The notes: generated by a model from the letters alone, not told the origin. A stretch of 64,000 nt of DNA from an uncultured Pseudomonadota bacterium (GCA_913055625.1 CAJXJW010000003.1:496001-560000), one strand, 5' to 3'. Positions 8,221 through 18,024 are shown, counted from the first letter of the stretch. A program made the numbers and translations.

Positions 8221-10398
8221 ATGGACGTCACGCCCATCCTCGATTCATTGAACGATCGCCAGCGCGAGGCGGTCACGGCGCCGCCGGAGCCCACGCTGGT
8301 CATCGCCGGTGCCGGCAGCGGCAAGACCCGGGTACTCGTGCACCGGGCGGCCTGGCTGATCGACGTCGAGGGTGTCTCGCCGCAGGGCCTGCTGGCCGTC
8401 ACGTTCACGAACAAGGCCGCCGCCGAGATGCGTCATCGCATCGAGGCGCTGCTGGACATGCCGGTGCAGCACCTGTGGATCGGCACGTTTCACGGCCTGG
8501 CCCATCGCCTGCTCCGGCGGCACTGGCGCGAGGCCGGACTGCCGCAGAACTTCCAGATCATCGACTCCGACGACCAGCTCCGCCTGATCAAACGCCTGCT
8601 GCGGAACCTCGAGGTCGACGACAGCCGCTGGCCGCCGAAGGAATTGCAGTGGTTCATCAACGGGCAGAAGGACGAAGGCCTGCGCGCGAAGAACCTGCAC
8701 GACGACGGCGACCCGCAGCGGCGGCAGATGATCTCCCTGTACCGCGAGTACGAGACCTTGTGCGAGCGCGGCGGGCTGGTCGACTTTGCCGAGCTCCTGC
8801 TGCGTGCCCACGAGCTGTGGCTGCACAACCCCGAACTGCTGGCGCACTACCAGCGCCGCTTCGGCCACCTGCTCGTCGACGAGTTCCAGGACACGAACGC
8901 GATCCAGTACGCGTGGCTGCGCCTGCTGGCCGGCGACGCGGCGGTGCCGTTCGTCGTCGGCGACGACGACCAGTCGATTTACCGCTGGCGCGGCGCCCGC
9001 GTCGAGCACATCCGGCAGTTCCAGAAGGACTTTCCCGGTACGAAGGTCGTCAAGCTGGAACAGAACTACCGTTCCACGGCGACGATCCTGAACGCCGCGA
9101 ACGCGGTCATCGCGAACAATTCGTCGCGCATGGGCAAGAACCTCTGGACCGACGGCGCCGACGGTGAGCCGATTCGCCTCTATGCCGCGTACAACGAGCG
9201 CGACGAGGCGGACTTCGTCGTCGGGCGACTCCGGGACTGGATCGACCAGGGCAATCTGCGTGCCGACGCGGCGATCCTGTACCGCTCCAACGCCCAATCC
9301 CGGGTGCTGGAAGAGGGGCTGATCAACGCGCGCATTCCCTACCGCGTCTACGGCGGCCTGCGCTTCTTCGAGCGCGCGGAGATCAAGGACGCGCTCGCCT
9401 ACCTGCGGCTGATCTCGCACCGCGACGACGACGCGTCGTTCGAGCGCATCGTGAACCGGCCCACGCGCGGCATCGGCGCGCGCACAGTCGAGGAAATGCG
9501 CCAGTACGCCCGCGCCAACGCCTGCTCGCTGTGGCGCGCTGCCGGCGCACTGGCGAGCGACCAGCTCGCGAGCCGCGCCGCGAACGCGGTGCTGGCGTTC
9601 CTGCACCTGATCGAGCGCCTCGCGCGCGAGACGGCCGGCCTCGACCTGCACGAGCAGGTGGACCACGTCATTCACGGCAGCGGCCTCATCGACTTCTTCA
9701 AGAAGGACAAGGGCGAGAAGGGCGAGACGCGGGTCGAGAACCTGCTCGAACTCGTCAGCGCCGCGAAGGGCTTCGAGCCCGGGCTCGCCGAGGAAGAGAT
9801 GTCGCCGCTCGACGAGTTCCTCGCGCATGCCGCGCTAGAGGCCGGCGAGGGGCAGGCCGACGCGTGGGAGGACTGCGTGCAGCTCATGACCATGCACTCG
9901 GCCAAGGGGCTCGAGTTCCCGTTGGTGTTCCTGTGCGGCATGGAGGACGGCCTGTTCCCGCACCAGCGCTCGGTCGCGGACCCGCAGGGGCTCGAGGAGG
10001 AGCGGCGCCTGTGCTACGTCGGCATCACGCGTGCCAAGCAGGTGCTGTACATCACCTACGCGGAGCAGCGCCGCCTGCACGGCATGGACAGCTTCGCTCA
10101 GCCGTCACGATTCATCGCCGAGGTGCCCGCCGAGCACGTCGAGGAGGTGCGGCCGCGGGTGCAGGTCGCCAGGCCGGTGCGCCCGATGCGGCCGTCCGCC
10201 GGCGCCGGGCGGCGCCCGGTCGATGCCGCGTCGGAGGCCGGCATCCGTCTCGGGCAACGCGTCCGGCACCGCAAGTTCGGTGACGGCGTCGTGCTGAACT
10301 GCGAGGGTCAGGGCGCCCACATGCAGGTGCACGTCAACTTCGAGACGGCGGGCACGAAGATCCTCGTGTTCCAGTATGCGAACCTCGAACTGATGTAG
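8221..10398 (+). CDS. uvrD: DNA helicase II (UvrD)
   Basis: A 725-residue superfamily 1A helicase of normal UvrD length. It unwinds DNA 3' to 5' in nucleotide excision repair and methyl-directed mismatch repair. Motif I is AGAGSGKT (residues 29-36), motif Ia AVTFTNKAA, motif II (Walker B) LLVDEFQDTN near residue 220, motif III VVGDDDQSIYRWRGA, motif IV EQNYRST, motif V MTMHSAKGLEFPLVFLCG and motif VI RRLCYVGITRAK. The C-terminal tail carries the RHRKFGDGVVLN fold that contacts RNA polymerase in UvrD/PcrA. It has its own short upstream region after the TPR-barrel gene. Confidence 0.96.
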   Translation: MDVTPILDSLNDRQREAVTAPPEPTLVIAGAGSGKTRVLVHRAAWLIDVEGVSPQGLLAVTFTNKAAAEMRHRIEALLDMPVQHLWIGTFHGLAHRLLRRHWREAGLPQNFQIIDSDDQLRLIKRLLRNLEVDDSRWPPKELQWFINGQKDEGLRAKNLHDDGDPQRRQMISLYREYETLCERGGLVDFAELLLRAHELWLHNPELLAHYQRRFGHLLVDEFQDTNAIQYAWLRLLAGDAAVPFVVGDDDQSIYRWRGARVEHIRQFQKDFPGTKVVKLEQNYRSTATILNAANAVIANNSSRMGKNLWTDGADGEPIRLYAAYNERDEADFVVGRLRDWIDQGNLRADAAILYRSNAQSRVLEEGLINARIPYRVYGGLRFFERAEIKDALAYLRLISHRDDDASFERIVNRPTRGIGARTVEEMRQYARANACSLWRAAGALASDQLASRAANAVLAFLHLIERLARETAGLDLHEQVDHVIHGSGLIDFFKKDKGEKGETRVENLLELVSAAKGFEPGLAEEEMSPLDEFLAHAALEAGEGQADAWEDCVQLMTMHSAKGLEFPLVFLCGMEDGLFPHQRSVADPQGLEEERRLCYVGITRAKQVLYITYAEQRRLHGMDSFAQPSRFIAEVPAEHVEEVRPRVQVARPVRPMRPSAGAGRRPVDAASEAGIRLGQRVRHRKFGDGVVLNCEGQGAHMQVHVNFETAGTKILVFQYANLELM

Positions 10399-10451
10399 AC
10401 TTGGACCCGTGAGCCGGCCACGGCCGGGCTCGAAGGCCTCACGAAAAAACA

Positions 10452-11828
10452 ATGAAAATTCTCATACTCGGTGCAGGTCAGGTCGGTTCTTCCGCGGCCT
10501 ATCATCTCTCCCGCGAGGAAGCCAACGAGGTCACCGTCGTGGACATGCGTCCCGACGTCCTTCGCGAGCTGCAGGACCGGCTGGACATCCGCACCGTCGT
10601 CGGCCACGCCGCCTACCCGGACGTGCTGAACCGCGCCGGTGCGAACGACGCCGACATCGTCGTGGCCCTGACGGACAGCGACGAGACGAACATGGTCGCC
10701 TGCCAGATTGCCTACACGCTGTACCACACGCCGACCAAGATCGCGCGCATCCGGGCCGCGGAGTACATGAGCGCGAACAAGCTGTTCACGCAGGACGCGA
10801 TCCCGATCGACGTGCGCATCAGCCCCGAGCAGCTCGTCTGCGAATACGTCGAGCAGCTGATTCTCTACCCGGGCGCCACGCAAGTGCTGGATTTCGCGAA
10901 CGGGCGCGTGCGCCTGGTAGGCGTCCTCGCCGCGCACGACGGCCTTCTCGTCGGCCAGCGCATTGCCACGCTCAAGGAACACATCCCGAACACGGAGGGC
11001 CGGATCGCCGCGATCTATCGCGGCGGCGAGGCAATGCTGCCGGACGGCGACACGGTGATCGAGGAAGGCGACGAGGTGTTCTTCATCGCCGACCGCAAGG
11101 ACATCCGCGTCTTCATGAGCGAAATCCGCCGTCTCGAGGACCCGGTCCGGCGCGTGGTCATCGCCGGCGGCGGCAACATCGGCGTCCGCCTCGCGCTCGC
11201 GCTCGAGCAGACGAACCAGGTCAAGATCATCGAGCGCGACCCGACCCGGGCGCGCCAGATCTCGGAGATGGTGAACAAGGCCATCGTGCTCGTCGGCGAT
11301 GCGGCCGACGAAGAGCTGCTGCTCGAGGAGAACGTGGACAACGTCGACGTGTTCTGCGCGCTCACGAATTCCGAAGAGGCGAACATCCTGAGCTCCATGC
11401 TCGCCAAGCGGCTCGGCGCGCACAAGGTCATGGCGCTGATCAACCGCCCGTCGTACGTGGACCTCGTCGAGTCGGGCAGCATCGACATCGCCATCTCGCC
11501 GCAGCAGGTGACGATCGGCTCACTGCTCGCGCACGTCCGCCGCGGCGACGTCGTCAAGGTGCACTCGCTCCGTCGCGGTGCGGCGGAGGCGATCGAGGCC
11601 ATCGCCCACGGCAACGAGGAAACGTCGAAAGTCGTCGGCCGCACGATCGAGGACATCCCGCTGCCGCAGGGTGCGGCCATCGTCGCCCTGGTGCGGGACG
11701 ACTTGACGATCATCGCGCACCACGACACCGTGGTGGAAGCCGACGACCACGTCATCATCTTCATGACGGACCGGCGCAAGATCGACAAGATCGAGACGCT
11801 GTTCCAGGTCGACGTCTCCTTCGTCTGA
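10452..11828 (+). CDS. trkA: Trk potassium uptake regulator TrkA
   Basis: A 458-residue cytoplasmic protein made of two RCK units, each a Rossmann NAD-binding domain plus a TrkA-C domain. The first starts MKILILGAGQVGSSAAYHLS and the second has VVIAGGGNIGVRLALALEQ near residue 238. TrkA binds NAD(H)/ATP and gates the TrkH potassium channel. The length and double structure match the Escherichia coli protein. trkH follows after 12 bases in the same direction, so the two form an operon; the TRAP permease genes come directly behind. Confidence 0.95.
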   Translation: MKILILGAGQVGSSAAYHLSREEANEVTVVDMRPDVLRELQDRLDIRTVVGHAAYPDVLNRAGANDADIVVALTDSDETNMVACQIAYTLYHTPTKIARIRAAEYMSANKLFTQDAIPIDVRISPEQLVCEYVEQLILYPGATQVLDFANGRVRLVGVLAAHDGLLVGQRIATLKEHIPNTEGRIAAIYRGGEAMLPDGDTVIEEGDEVFFIADRKDIRVFMSEIRRLEDPVRRVVIAGGGNIGVRLALALEQTNQVKIIERDPTRARQISEMVNKAIVLVGDAADEELLLEENVDNVDVFCALTNSEEANILSSMLAKRLGAHKVMALINRPSYVDLVESGSIDIAISPQQVTIGSLLAHVRRGDVVKVHSLRRGAAEAIEAIAHGNEETSKVVGRTIEDIPLPQGAAIVALVRDDLTIIAHHDTVVEADDHVIIFMTDRRKIDKIETLFQVDVSFV

Positions 11829-11840
11829 TCGCCGGATGAC

Positions 11841-13292
11841 ATGAACTGGAAGACGGTACAACGCATCCTCGGGCTGCTGCTGATGCTGTTCAGCCTGACG
11901 ATGCTTCCGCCGGTGGTCATCAGCCTGATCTTCAATGACCATTCCTGGGTTTCGTTCCTGGAGGGGTTCGGGCTGACGCTGCTTGCCGGCCTCCTTTGCT
12001 GGGCGCCGGTGTTTCGCGCCAGGAGCGACCTGCGGCTGCGCGACGGCTTCCTCATCGTCGCGGCATTCTGGACCGTACTCGGCACGTTCGGTGCGGCGCC
12101 GCTGTTCTTCGACGACTCGATTTCGCTGTCGTTCACCGACGCCGTGTTCGAGTCGATGTCGGGGCTCACGACTACCGGCGCAACGATCCTCGTCGGTCTC
12201 GACGACCTGCCGAAGTCGATCCTCTACTATCGCCAGCAGCTGCAGTGGCTGGGCGGCATGGGCATCATCGTCCTCGCGGTCGCCGTGCTGCCGATGCTCG
12301 GCGTCGGCGGCATGCAGCTGTACCGCGCGGAGACGCCAGGACCGGTCAAGGACACGAAGCTGACGCCGCGCATCACCGAGACGGCGAAGGCGCTCTGGTA
12401 CGTGTACCTCGCGTTCACGACCGCGTGTTCGCTGTCCTACCTCGCGGCCGGCATGGACTGGTTCGACGCGCTGTGCCACGCGTTTTCGACGGTGGCGATC
12501 GGCGGTTTCTCGACGCACGACCTCAGTATCGGTTACTTCGACAGCGCCGCCGTCGATATCGTCGCCATCATCTTCATGTTCGCGGCGGGCATCAATTTCT
12601 CGCTGCACTTCTTCGCCTGGCGCTACGTGTCGATCCGGCATTACAACCAGGACCCCGAGTTCCGCGCCTACACCGTGATCCTCATCGCGCTGTCGCTGTT
12701 CGTCGTCGCCGTGCTGTTCCAGTACCAGTACTACGCATCGGCGTCGGACAACATCATCGAAGGCGTGTTCCAGGCCGTATCGATCGCAACCACGACGGGA
12801 TTCACCACGGACAACTTTTCCATGTGGCCGGCCGCCCTCCCGGTACTGCTGATCTTCGCGAGTTTCGTCGGCGGGTCGGCCGGGTCGACGGCGGGCGGTA
12901 TCAAGGTCATTCGCTGGCTGTTGATCTACAAGCAGGGCGTTCGCGAGATCGCGCGGCTCGTACACCCCAGCGCGGAGATCCCGGTGAAGCTCGGCAACAA
13001 GGCGGTGCCGCATCGCGTCGTCGACGCCGTCTGGGGCTTTTTCTCCATCTACATCGTCGTCTTCGGCGTGATGATGCTGGTCATGATGTCGACCGGGCTC
13101 GACCAGGTGACGGCGTTCTCCGCCGTCGCGGCCACGCTGAACAATCTCGGCCCGGGCCTCGGCGAGGTCTCCAGCGGCTTCATGACGCTCTCGGACACGG
13201 CGAAATGGGTCGCAGTCGTCGGCATGTTGCTGGGACGCCTGGAGATCTTCACCCTGCTGGTGCTGATCACGCCGATGTTCTGGAGGCACTGA
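11841..13292 (+). CDS. trkH: Trk potassium channel subunit TrkH
   Basis: A 483-residue membrane protein with about ten to twelve hydrophobic segments and four P-loop repeats. Filter-like motifs include SMSGLTTTGATIL, HAFSTVAIGGFSTHD, AVSIATTTGFTTDNF and AVAATLNNLGPGLGEV, which line the potassium pathway. GGSAGSTAGGIKVIRW is a conserved TrkH loop. It works with TrkA for potassium uptake in the inner membrane. Its stop codon lies one base before the proposed start of the TRAP small permease, and its last codons contain the GGAGG that would serve that gene. Confidence 0.95.
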   Translation: MNWKTVQRILGLLLMLFSLTMLPPVVISLIFNDHSWVSFLEGFGLTLLAGLLCWAPVFRARSDLRLRDGFLIVAAFWTVLGTFGAAPLFFDDSISLSFTDAVFESMSGLTTTGATILVGLDDLPKSILYYRQQLQWLGGMGIIVLAVAVLPMLGVGGMQLYRAETPGPVKDTKLTPRITETAKALWYVYLAFTTACSLSYLAAGMDWFDALCHAFSTVAIGGFSTHDLSIGYFDSAAVDIVAIIFMFAAGINFSLHFFAWRYVSIRHYNQDPEFRAYTVILIALSLFVVAVLFQYQYYASASDNIIEGVFQAVSIATTTGFTTDNFSMWPAALPVLLIFASFVGGSAGSTAGGIKVIRWLLIYKQGVREIARLVHPSAEIPVKLGNKAVPHRVVDAVWGFFSIYIVVFGVMMLVMMSTGLDQVTAFSAVAATLNNLGPGLGEVSSGFMTLSDTAKWVAVVGMLLGRLEIFTLLVLITPMFWRH

Positions 13293-13293
13293 C

Positions 13294-13788
13294 ATCATCG
13301 ACCGGCTGAGTGACGTCGTGGGTCGGGCCACCGCGTGGCTCACGCTCGTGATGACCGTCGTCACGTTCGTCATCGTCGTTCTTCGCTATGTCTTCGACGC
13401 CGGCTTCATCTGGGTACAGGAATCGGTCACCTGGATGCACGCGATGGTGTTCATGCTCGGCGCGGCCTACGCGCTGCACCACGAAGAACACGTACGCGTG
13501 GACATCTTCTATCGCGGGATGGCGCCACGGCGGCGCGCGATCGTCGACGTGTTCGGCATACTCCTGTTCCTGTTCCCCTTCTGCGCCTACCTCGTGGCGG
13601 AGTCCTGGGACTTCGTCGCGGCGTCCTGGTCGATCCGCGAGGCATCGCGCGAGTCCGGCGGGCTGCCGTACCCCTTCGTCCCGATGCTCAAGTCCGTCCT
13701 GCTGCTGATGCCCGTGTTGCTCGGCCTTCAGGGCCTCTCGCTGCTGCTGAAGTCCCTGCGCGCGATGCGCGCGCCGGCGGAGCGTTGA
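13294..13788 (+). CDS. TRAP transporter small permease (DctQ family), non-canonical start proposed
   Basis: A DctQ-type protein of about 164 residues with four membrane helices; it has the family pattern VIVVLRYVFDAGFIWVQE near the N-terminus and HHEEHVRVDIFY in the middle loop. It pairs with the large permease in a TRAP uptake system driven by sodium or proton gradients. The first canonical start is GTG at 13318, 31 bases beyond a perfect GGAGG (13282-13286). The family usually begins with a DRLS-type segment, and here IIDRLSDVVGR is encoded from an ATC at 13294 placed exactly 7 bases after that GGAGG. Initiation at ATC is therefore proposed; GTG 13318 remains the conservative alternative. 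Confidence 0.75.
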   Translation: MIDRLSDVVGRATAWLTLVMTVVTFVIVVLRYVFDAGFIWVQESVTWMHAMVFMLGAAYALHHEEHVRVDIFYRGMAPRRRAIVDVFGILLFLFPFCAYLVAESWDFVAASWSIREASRESGGLPYPFVPMLKSVLLLMPVLLGLQGLSLLLKSLRAMRAPAER

Positions 13789-13790
13789 CG

Positions 13791-15158
13791 ATGGAATGGG
13801 TCGCGCTGCTCTTGTTCGTCGTCGTGGTCATCGTGCTGCTGGCCGGTTTCCCGGTCGCTTTCACGCTGGCCGGCGTCGGGCTCCTGTTCGCCGGGATCGG
13901 CTCCCTGGCGGGCGTGTTCAACGACGCGTTGCTGTCGGGGCTGCCGAACCGCCTGTTCGGCATCATGAACAACGAGACCCTGGTCGCGGTGCCGCTGTTC
14001 GTGTTCATGGGAGTGACGCTGGAGCGCGCGCGCATCGCGGAGGACCTCCTGGACACCCTGTGCTGCCTGTTCGGCTCACTGCGTGGCGGGCTCGGCATCT
14101 CTGTGACGCTGGTTGGGATGTTGCTCGCGGCGAGCACGGGCATCGTGGGTGCCACGGTGGTCACGATGGGGCTGCTGTCGCTGCCGACGATGCTGAAGCG
14201 CGGCTATTCGCCCGAGATCGCTACCGGGACGATCTGCGCGTCCGGCACGCTGGGCCAGATCATTCCGCCGTCGATCATCCTCGTGATGCTGGGCGACGTG
14301 CTGACCTCTGCTTACCAGCAGGCGCAGCTGGACATGGGCATCTACCAGCCGAAGACCGTGTCGGTCGGAGACCTGTTCGCCGGCGCACTGATCCCCGGCC
14401 TGCTGCTGGTCGCGCTCTACGTGTTGTACCTGGTCGCCGTCGCGCTGTTCCGGCCGGCGAGTATGCCGGCGCGCGAGAGCGACGCCGGCATCTCGATCGG
14501 GCGGATCGTGCACGCGCTGTTCCCGCCGCTGTTCCTGATCTTCGCGGTGCTCGGCTCCATCCTGTTCGGGCTCGCGACGCCGACCGAGGCCGCGGCGGTC
14601 GGCGGCATGGGCGCGCTGCTGCTCGCCATTGCGAGACAGCAACTGAACCTCGAGCGGCTGCGCGAGATCATGCGCTCCACGCTGACGATCAGCAGCATGG
14701 TCTTCATGATCCTGATCGGCGCCTCGGTGTTCTCACTCGTGTTCCGGGGCTACGGTGGCGACGAAGCGGTGCGCGGGCTGCTCGAGGCGCTGCCCGGCGG
14801 CGTGGTCGGCGCCGTGATCGTCGTGATGCTCGTCATGTTCCTGCTCGGCTTCGTGCTGGACTTCATCGAGATCACGTTCGTCGTCGTGCCGATCGTCGGC
14901 CCGATCCTGCTGGCCATGGGCCTCGACCCGGTCTGGCTCGGCATCATGATTGCGATCAACCTGCAGACCTCGTTCCTGACGCCGCCGTTCGGGTTCGCGC
15001 TGTTCTACCTGCGCGGCGTCGCACCGCCCGAGGTGTCGACCGCGCAGATTTACCGCGGCGTCATCCCGTTCGTCGCGATCCAGCTCTTCGCGCTGATCGT
15101 GCTCGCCGCCGCGCCGGAGCTCGTCACCTGGCTGCCCGGGCAGATTTACGGGGAGTAG
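13791..15158 (+). CDS. TRAP transporter large permease (DctM family)
   Basis: A 455-residue protein with about twelve membrane segments. The start is the ATG at 13791, two bases after the small permease stop; the longer upstream frame is an antiphase reading of that gene. Family motifs are VPLFVFMGVTLERARIAEDL, SLPTMLKRGYSPEIATGTIC, ASGTLGQIIPPSIILVMLGD and NLQTSFLTPPFGFALFYLRG. DctM forms the translocation channel for organic acids or related solutes handed over by a periplasmic binding protein. A candidate binding protein is encoded on the opposite strand at 16799-17890. The substrate is not evident. Confidence 0.93.
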   Translation: MEWVALLLFVVVVIVLLAGFPVAFTLAGVGLLFAGIGSLAGVFNDALLSGLPNRLFGIMNNETLVAVPLFVFMGVTLERARIAEDLLDTLCCLFGSLRGGLGISVTLVGMLLAASTGIVGATVVTMGLLSLPTMLKRGYSPEIATGTICASGTLGQIIPPSIILVMLGDVLTSAYQQAQLDMGIYQPKTVSVGDLFAGALIPGLLLVALYVLYLVAVALFRPASMPARESDAGISIGRIVHALFPPLFLIFAVLGSILFGLATPTEAAAVGGMGALLLAIARQQLNLERLREIMRSTLTISSMVFMILIGASVFSLVFRGYGGDEAVRGLLEALPGGVVGAVIVVMLVMFLLGFVLDFIEITFVVVPIVGPILLAMGLDPVWLGIMIAINLQTSFLTPPFGFALFYLRGVAPPEVSTAQIYRGVIPFVAIQLFALIVLAAAPELVTWLPGQIYGE

Positions 15159-15167
15159 CGCGCTGAC

Positions 15168-16802
15168 TCAGTCCGGTGCCCGCGTCAGCTCGCTGCCGTA
15201 GAGCTCGCCGAAGAAGTCGCCCTTTGCCCACCGCGGCCGCTCGTCCGCGTTGGCGATCGCCAGCGTCATCCGGTAGTTCACCATCGCCACCTTGCCGGCC
15301 GACGCGGTGTGGAAACGCAGGTTCCGGTCGTCGGTGGCGTTGTGATAGTGCGTCGCCATGAAGTGGTTGTAGAGCGCCTCCGGGTCCGTGCCGGGCTCGT
15401 CCGTCCTGAAGCCCGTCGCCAGGAACACGGCCGGAATCCCCTGCTGCACGAACGGGAACTGGTCGCTGCGCGTGAAATAGCCGCGCTCCGGGAACGGGTC
15501 GGGGCTGCGCTCGAGGCCGGTCGCCGCGGCGGCCTGGTCCAGCACGTCGACCAGCGTCGAGTGCTCCGCGCCGAAGCCGACCACGTCTTTGGCCGGCCAC
15601 AGGAACATCACCATGTCCATGTTGATATTCGCGACGATCTTGTCGACCGGCACGGTCGGGTTGCTGGCGAAGTAGTCCGAGCCCTGCAGCCCCTTCTCCT
15701 CGCCGGTCGTCGCGATGAACAGGATCGACCGTCGCGGTGCCACCGGCTGGTTCGCGAGTGCCCGCGCAACCTCGAGCATCGTTCCGATCCCTGACGCGTT
15801 GTCGTAGAAGCCGTTGTAGATGTTGTCGTCCGCCTCGCTGCCCATGCCGACGCCATCGAGGTGCGCCGTGAGTACGACGTATTCGTCCCGGAGTTCGGGA
15901 TCACTGCCTTGCAGCAGGCCGATGACGTTGTGACTGTCCGTCTCGCGCCGGACGACGCGGTTACGAATTGTCGCGGTCAAGCCGAGGTCCATGGGCTCGT
16001 AGGTCTCGTCGTCGATCGCGGCGACCATCTCGTCGAAGCTGATCGGTGCGTTCGCGAACAGCCGGCGTGCGCCGGCATCCAGCAGGTGCGCTTCGATCTC
16101 GAGCCCGGGGAACGCGTACTGCGGATGTCCGTGCTCGTCCGTGCGCCAGTAGCGCTCGGCCCTTGCTCCGCGCACGAGGGCGCCTTCGGAGCCGATGATG
16201 CGATGCTGCAGGTAGATCACGCCGACCGCACCGCGGTCTTCGAGCTGCTGCGCCTTGTGGTAGCGCCCGGCCTTGTAGAACGCGCGCACCTCGCTCCCGA
16301 GCTCCTTCGGGGCGCCGTGCACGACGACGGCGATCTTGCCGTTGAGGTCGACGCTCTCGTAGTCGTTGCGTTCGATCTGCGGAATGTCGACGCCGTAACC
16401 GACAAAGACCAGCGGCGCGGTCACCGACACGTCCTCCCCGGCGAGCGTGGCTCCCGTCGTAAACTCCTCGATCTCGCCGAAGACCAGGTTGGCGTCGTTG
16501 CCGGTGACCGCCATCTCCCGCGAGCCTTCGAGAACCTGCGCGACCTTGAACGGGACTCGCTGGTACCACTCGTCGCCATTGCCCGGCGCGAGGCCCATCG
16601 TGCTGAACTGCGTGGCCACGTAGCGGCGCGCAAGCTCGTAACCCCGCTTGCCGGCCTCGCGGCCCTCGAACAGGTCGTCCGAGAGGTAGGTGACGTGCGC
16701 CTCGACCGCCTCGCCTCGGATCTCCGGCACGTCTGCGGTTGGTGGCGCGCAGGCCGCGGCCGCCAGCAGAACCGCGAACGACGCGGCCCGGTTGCGCATC
16801 AC
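15168..16802 (-). CDS. M28 family metallopeptidase, lipoprotein
   Basis: A 544-residue exported zinc peptidase. The N-terminus is a lipoprotein signal with lipobox AAAC (cysteine near residue 18). A protease-associated (PA) domain spans roughly residues 120-280, followed by the M28 catalytic domain with VVLTAHLDGVG (zinc-binding His/Asp), NGFYDNASGIGTMLEVARAL (bridging Asp) and IATTGEEKGLQGSDYF (catalytic Glu). These enzymes remove N-terminal amino acids from peptides. The stop nearly touches the convergent TRAP gene, and the start overlaps the end of the upstream TRAP binding-protein gene by 4 bases, so those two are co-transcribed. Confidence 0.9.
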   Translation of the reverse strand: MMRNRAASFAVLLAAAACAPPTADVPEIRGEAVEAHVTYLSDDLFEGREAGKRGYELARRYVATQFSTMGLAPGNGDEWYQRVPFKVAQVLEGSREMAVTGNDANLVFGEIEEFTTGATLAGEDVSVTAPLVFVGYGVDIPQIERNDYESVDLNGKIAVVVHGAPKELGSEVRAFYKAGRYHKAQQLEDRGAVGVIYLQHRIIGSEGALVRGARAERYWRTDEHGHPQYAFPGLEIEAHLLDAGARRLFANAPISFDEMVAAIDDETYEPMDLGLTATIRNRVVRRETDSHNVIGLLQGSDPELRDEYVVLTAHLDGVGMGSEADDNIYNGFYDNASGIGTMLEVARALANQPVAPRRSILFIATTGEEKGLQGSDYFASNPTVPVDKIVANINMDMVMFLWPAKDVVGFGAEHSTLVDVLDQAAAATGLERSPDPFPERGYFTRSDQFPFVQQGIPAVFLATGFRTDEPGTDPEALYNHFMATHYHNATDDRNLRFHTASAGKVAMVNYRMTLAIANADERPRWAKGDFFGELYGSELTRAPD

Positions 16803-17890
16803 GGTCTCGTTTCCAGGTAGGCCTGTTCCGTGAAGCGCTGGTTGGGCGTTGATGCGTCGCGGTAGGCGACGAAGGCCTCGTACACCTTCGCCGACGCAGG
16901 ATCGCTGTCGGCCAGTTCCCGCATGACCTCCTCGGAGATCGCCCGCAGTCGCGCGATGACGTCGTCCGGGAACCGGCGGATCTCGATGTTCGGGTCTTCC
17001 CGGAGTTGTGCCAGCGCGCCGGCGTTGCCGTTCATGTACTCGGCGGTCATGTCGAGGTCGATGGCCTGTGCCGTCGTCCGCACGATCTCCTGGAGGTCCG
17101 GCGGCAGCGCGTTCCAGGCGTCGGCGTTGACGATGAATTCGAGCGTCGGCCCCGGCTCCTGCCAGCCCGGGTAGTAGTAGTACTTCGCAGCCTTGTGCAG
17201 ACCGAACGCGAGGTCATTGTACGGGCCGACCCACTCGGTCGCGTCGATCGCGCCGGTCTTGAGCGACGTGAAGATCTCCGAGCCGGGCAGCGTCACCGGC
17301 GTGCCACCCGCACGGCGAAGGACCTCGCCGCCGAGGCCGGGGATGCGCATCTTCAGGCCCTTCAGGTCCGCGACGCTGTTGATTTCCTTGTTGAACCAGC
17401 CGCCCATCTGCACGCCCGTGTTGCCGCAGGGGAACGGCACCAGGTTGAACGGCGCGTAGAGTTCGCGCCAGAGCTCGAGGCCACCGCCGTAGTAGAGCCA
17501 GCCGCTCATCTCCTGCGCGGTCAGGCCGAACGGGACCGCGGTGAAGAACTGCGCGGCGTCGACCTTGCCCTTGTGATAGTAGGACGCGCCGTGGCCGCAT
17601 TCCGCGGTGCCGCGGCTCACCGCGTCGAACACCTCGAACGGCGGCACGAGTTCGCCGCCGGCGTACACCTTGATCCGCAGCCGGCCCGCGGACGCCGTTG
17701 CGACACGGTCGGCCAGGTTGTTGATGGCAATGCCGAGGCCCGGGTATTTCGGCGGCCAGGACGTCACCGCCGTCCACTCGAAGCGCGCGTCGCCGGCGGC
17801 GCCGCCTTCGCCGCAATCCCTGCTGTCACCGGCACAGGCGCTGAGGCCGGCCGCAACGGCCAGCCCACCAACGAATTCGCGTCTCTTCAT
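16799..17890 (-). CDS. TRAP transporter substrate-binding protein (DctP family)
   Basis: A 363-residue periplasmic binding protein. The N-terminus MKRREFVGGLAVAAGLSACA combines a twin-arginine-like RREF motif with a possible lipobox (LSAC), so export by Tat and lipid anchoring are both possible; tatABC lies 1 kb away. Family features are FEVFDAVSRGTAECGHGASY, YHKGKVDAAQFFTAVPFG and MGGWFNKEINSVADLKGLKM. The segment with PGWQEPGPTLEFIVNADAW resembles alpha-keto acid or lactate-type TRAP binding proteins. Unusually, it is on the opposite strand from the nearest TRAP permeases and shares a transcript with the M28 peptidase. Confidence 0.9.
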   Translation of the reverse strand: MKRREFVGGLAVAAGLSACAGDSRDCGEGGAAGDARFEWTAVTSWPPKYPGLGIAINNLADRVATASAGRLRIKVYAGGELVPPFEVFDAVSRGTAECGHGASYYHKGKVDAAQFFTAVPFGLTAQEMSGWLYYGGGLELWRELYAPFNLVPFPCGNTGVQMGGWFNKEINSVADLKGLKMRIPGLGGEVLRRAGGTPVTLPGSEIFTSLKTGAIDATEWVGPYNDLAFGLHKAAKYYYYPGWQEPGPTLEFIVNADAWNALPPDLQEIVRTTAQAIDLDMTAEYMNGNAGALAQLREDPNIEIRRFPDDVIARLRAISEEVMRELADSDPASAKVYEAFVAYRDASTPNQRFTEQAYLETRP

Positions 17891-18024
17891 GGGACCCCCG
17901 GGGTCAATATCGCGTGGGCGCTAGTTTAGGGAGGCCCGCCGGACTTGCCAACGCGGATGCCGACTGCGCCAAGTCTCCCACCGGGCTGCGAATTTGGCGC
18001 GAAGAAACATAACAAACGCCACTA

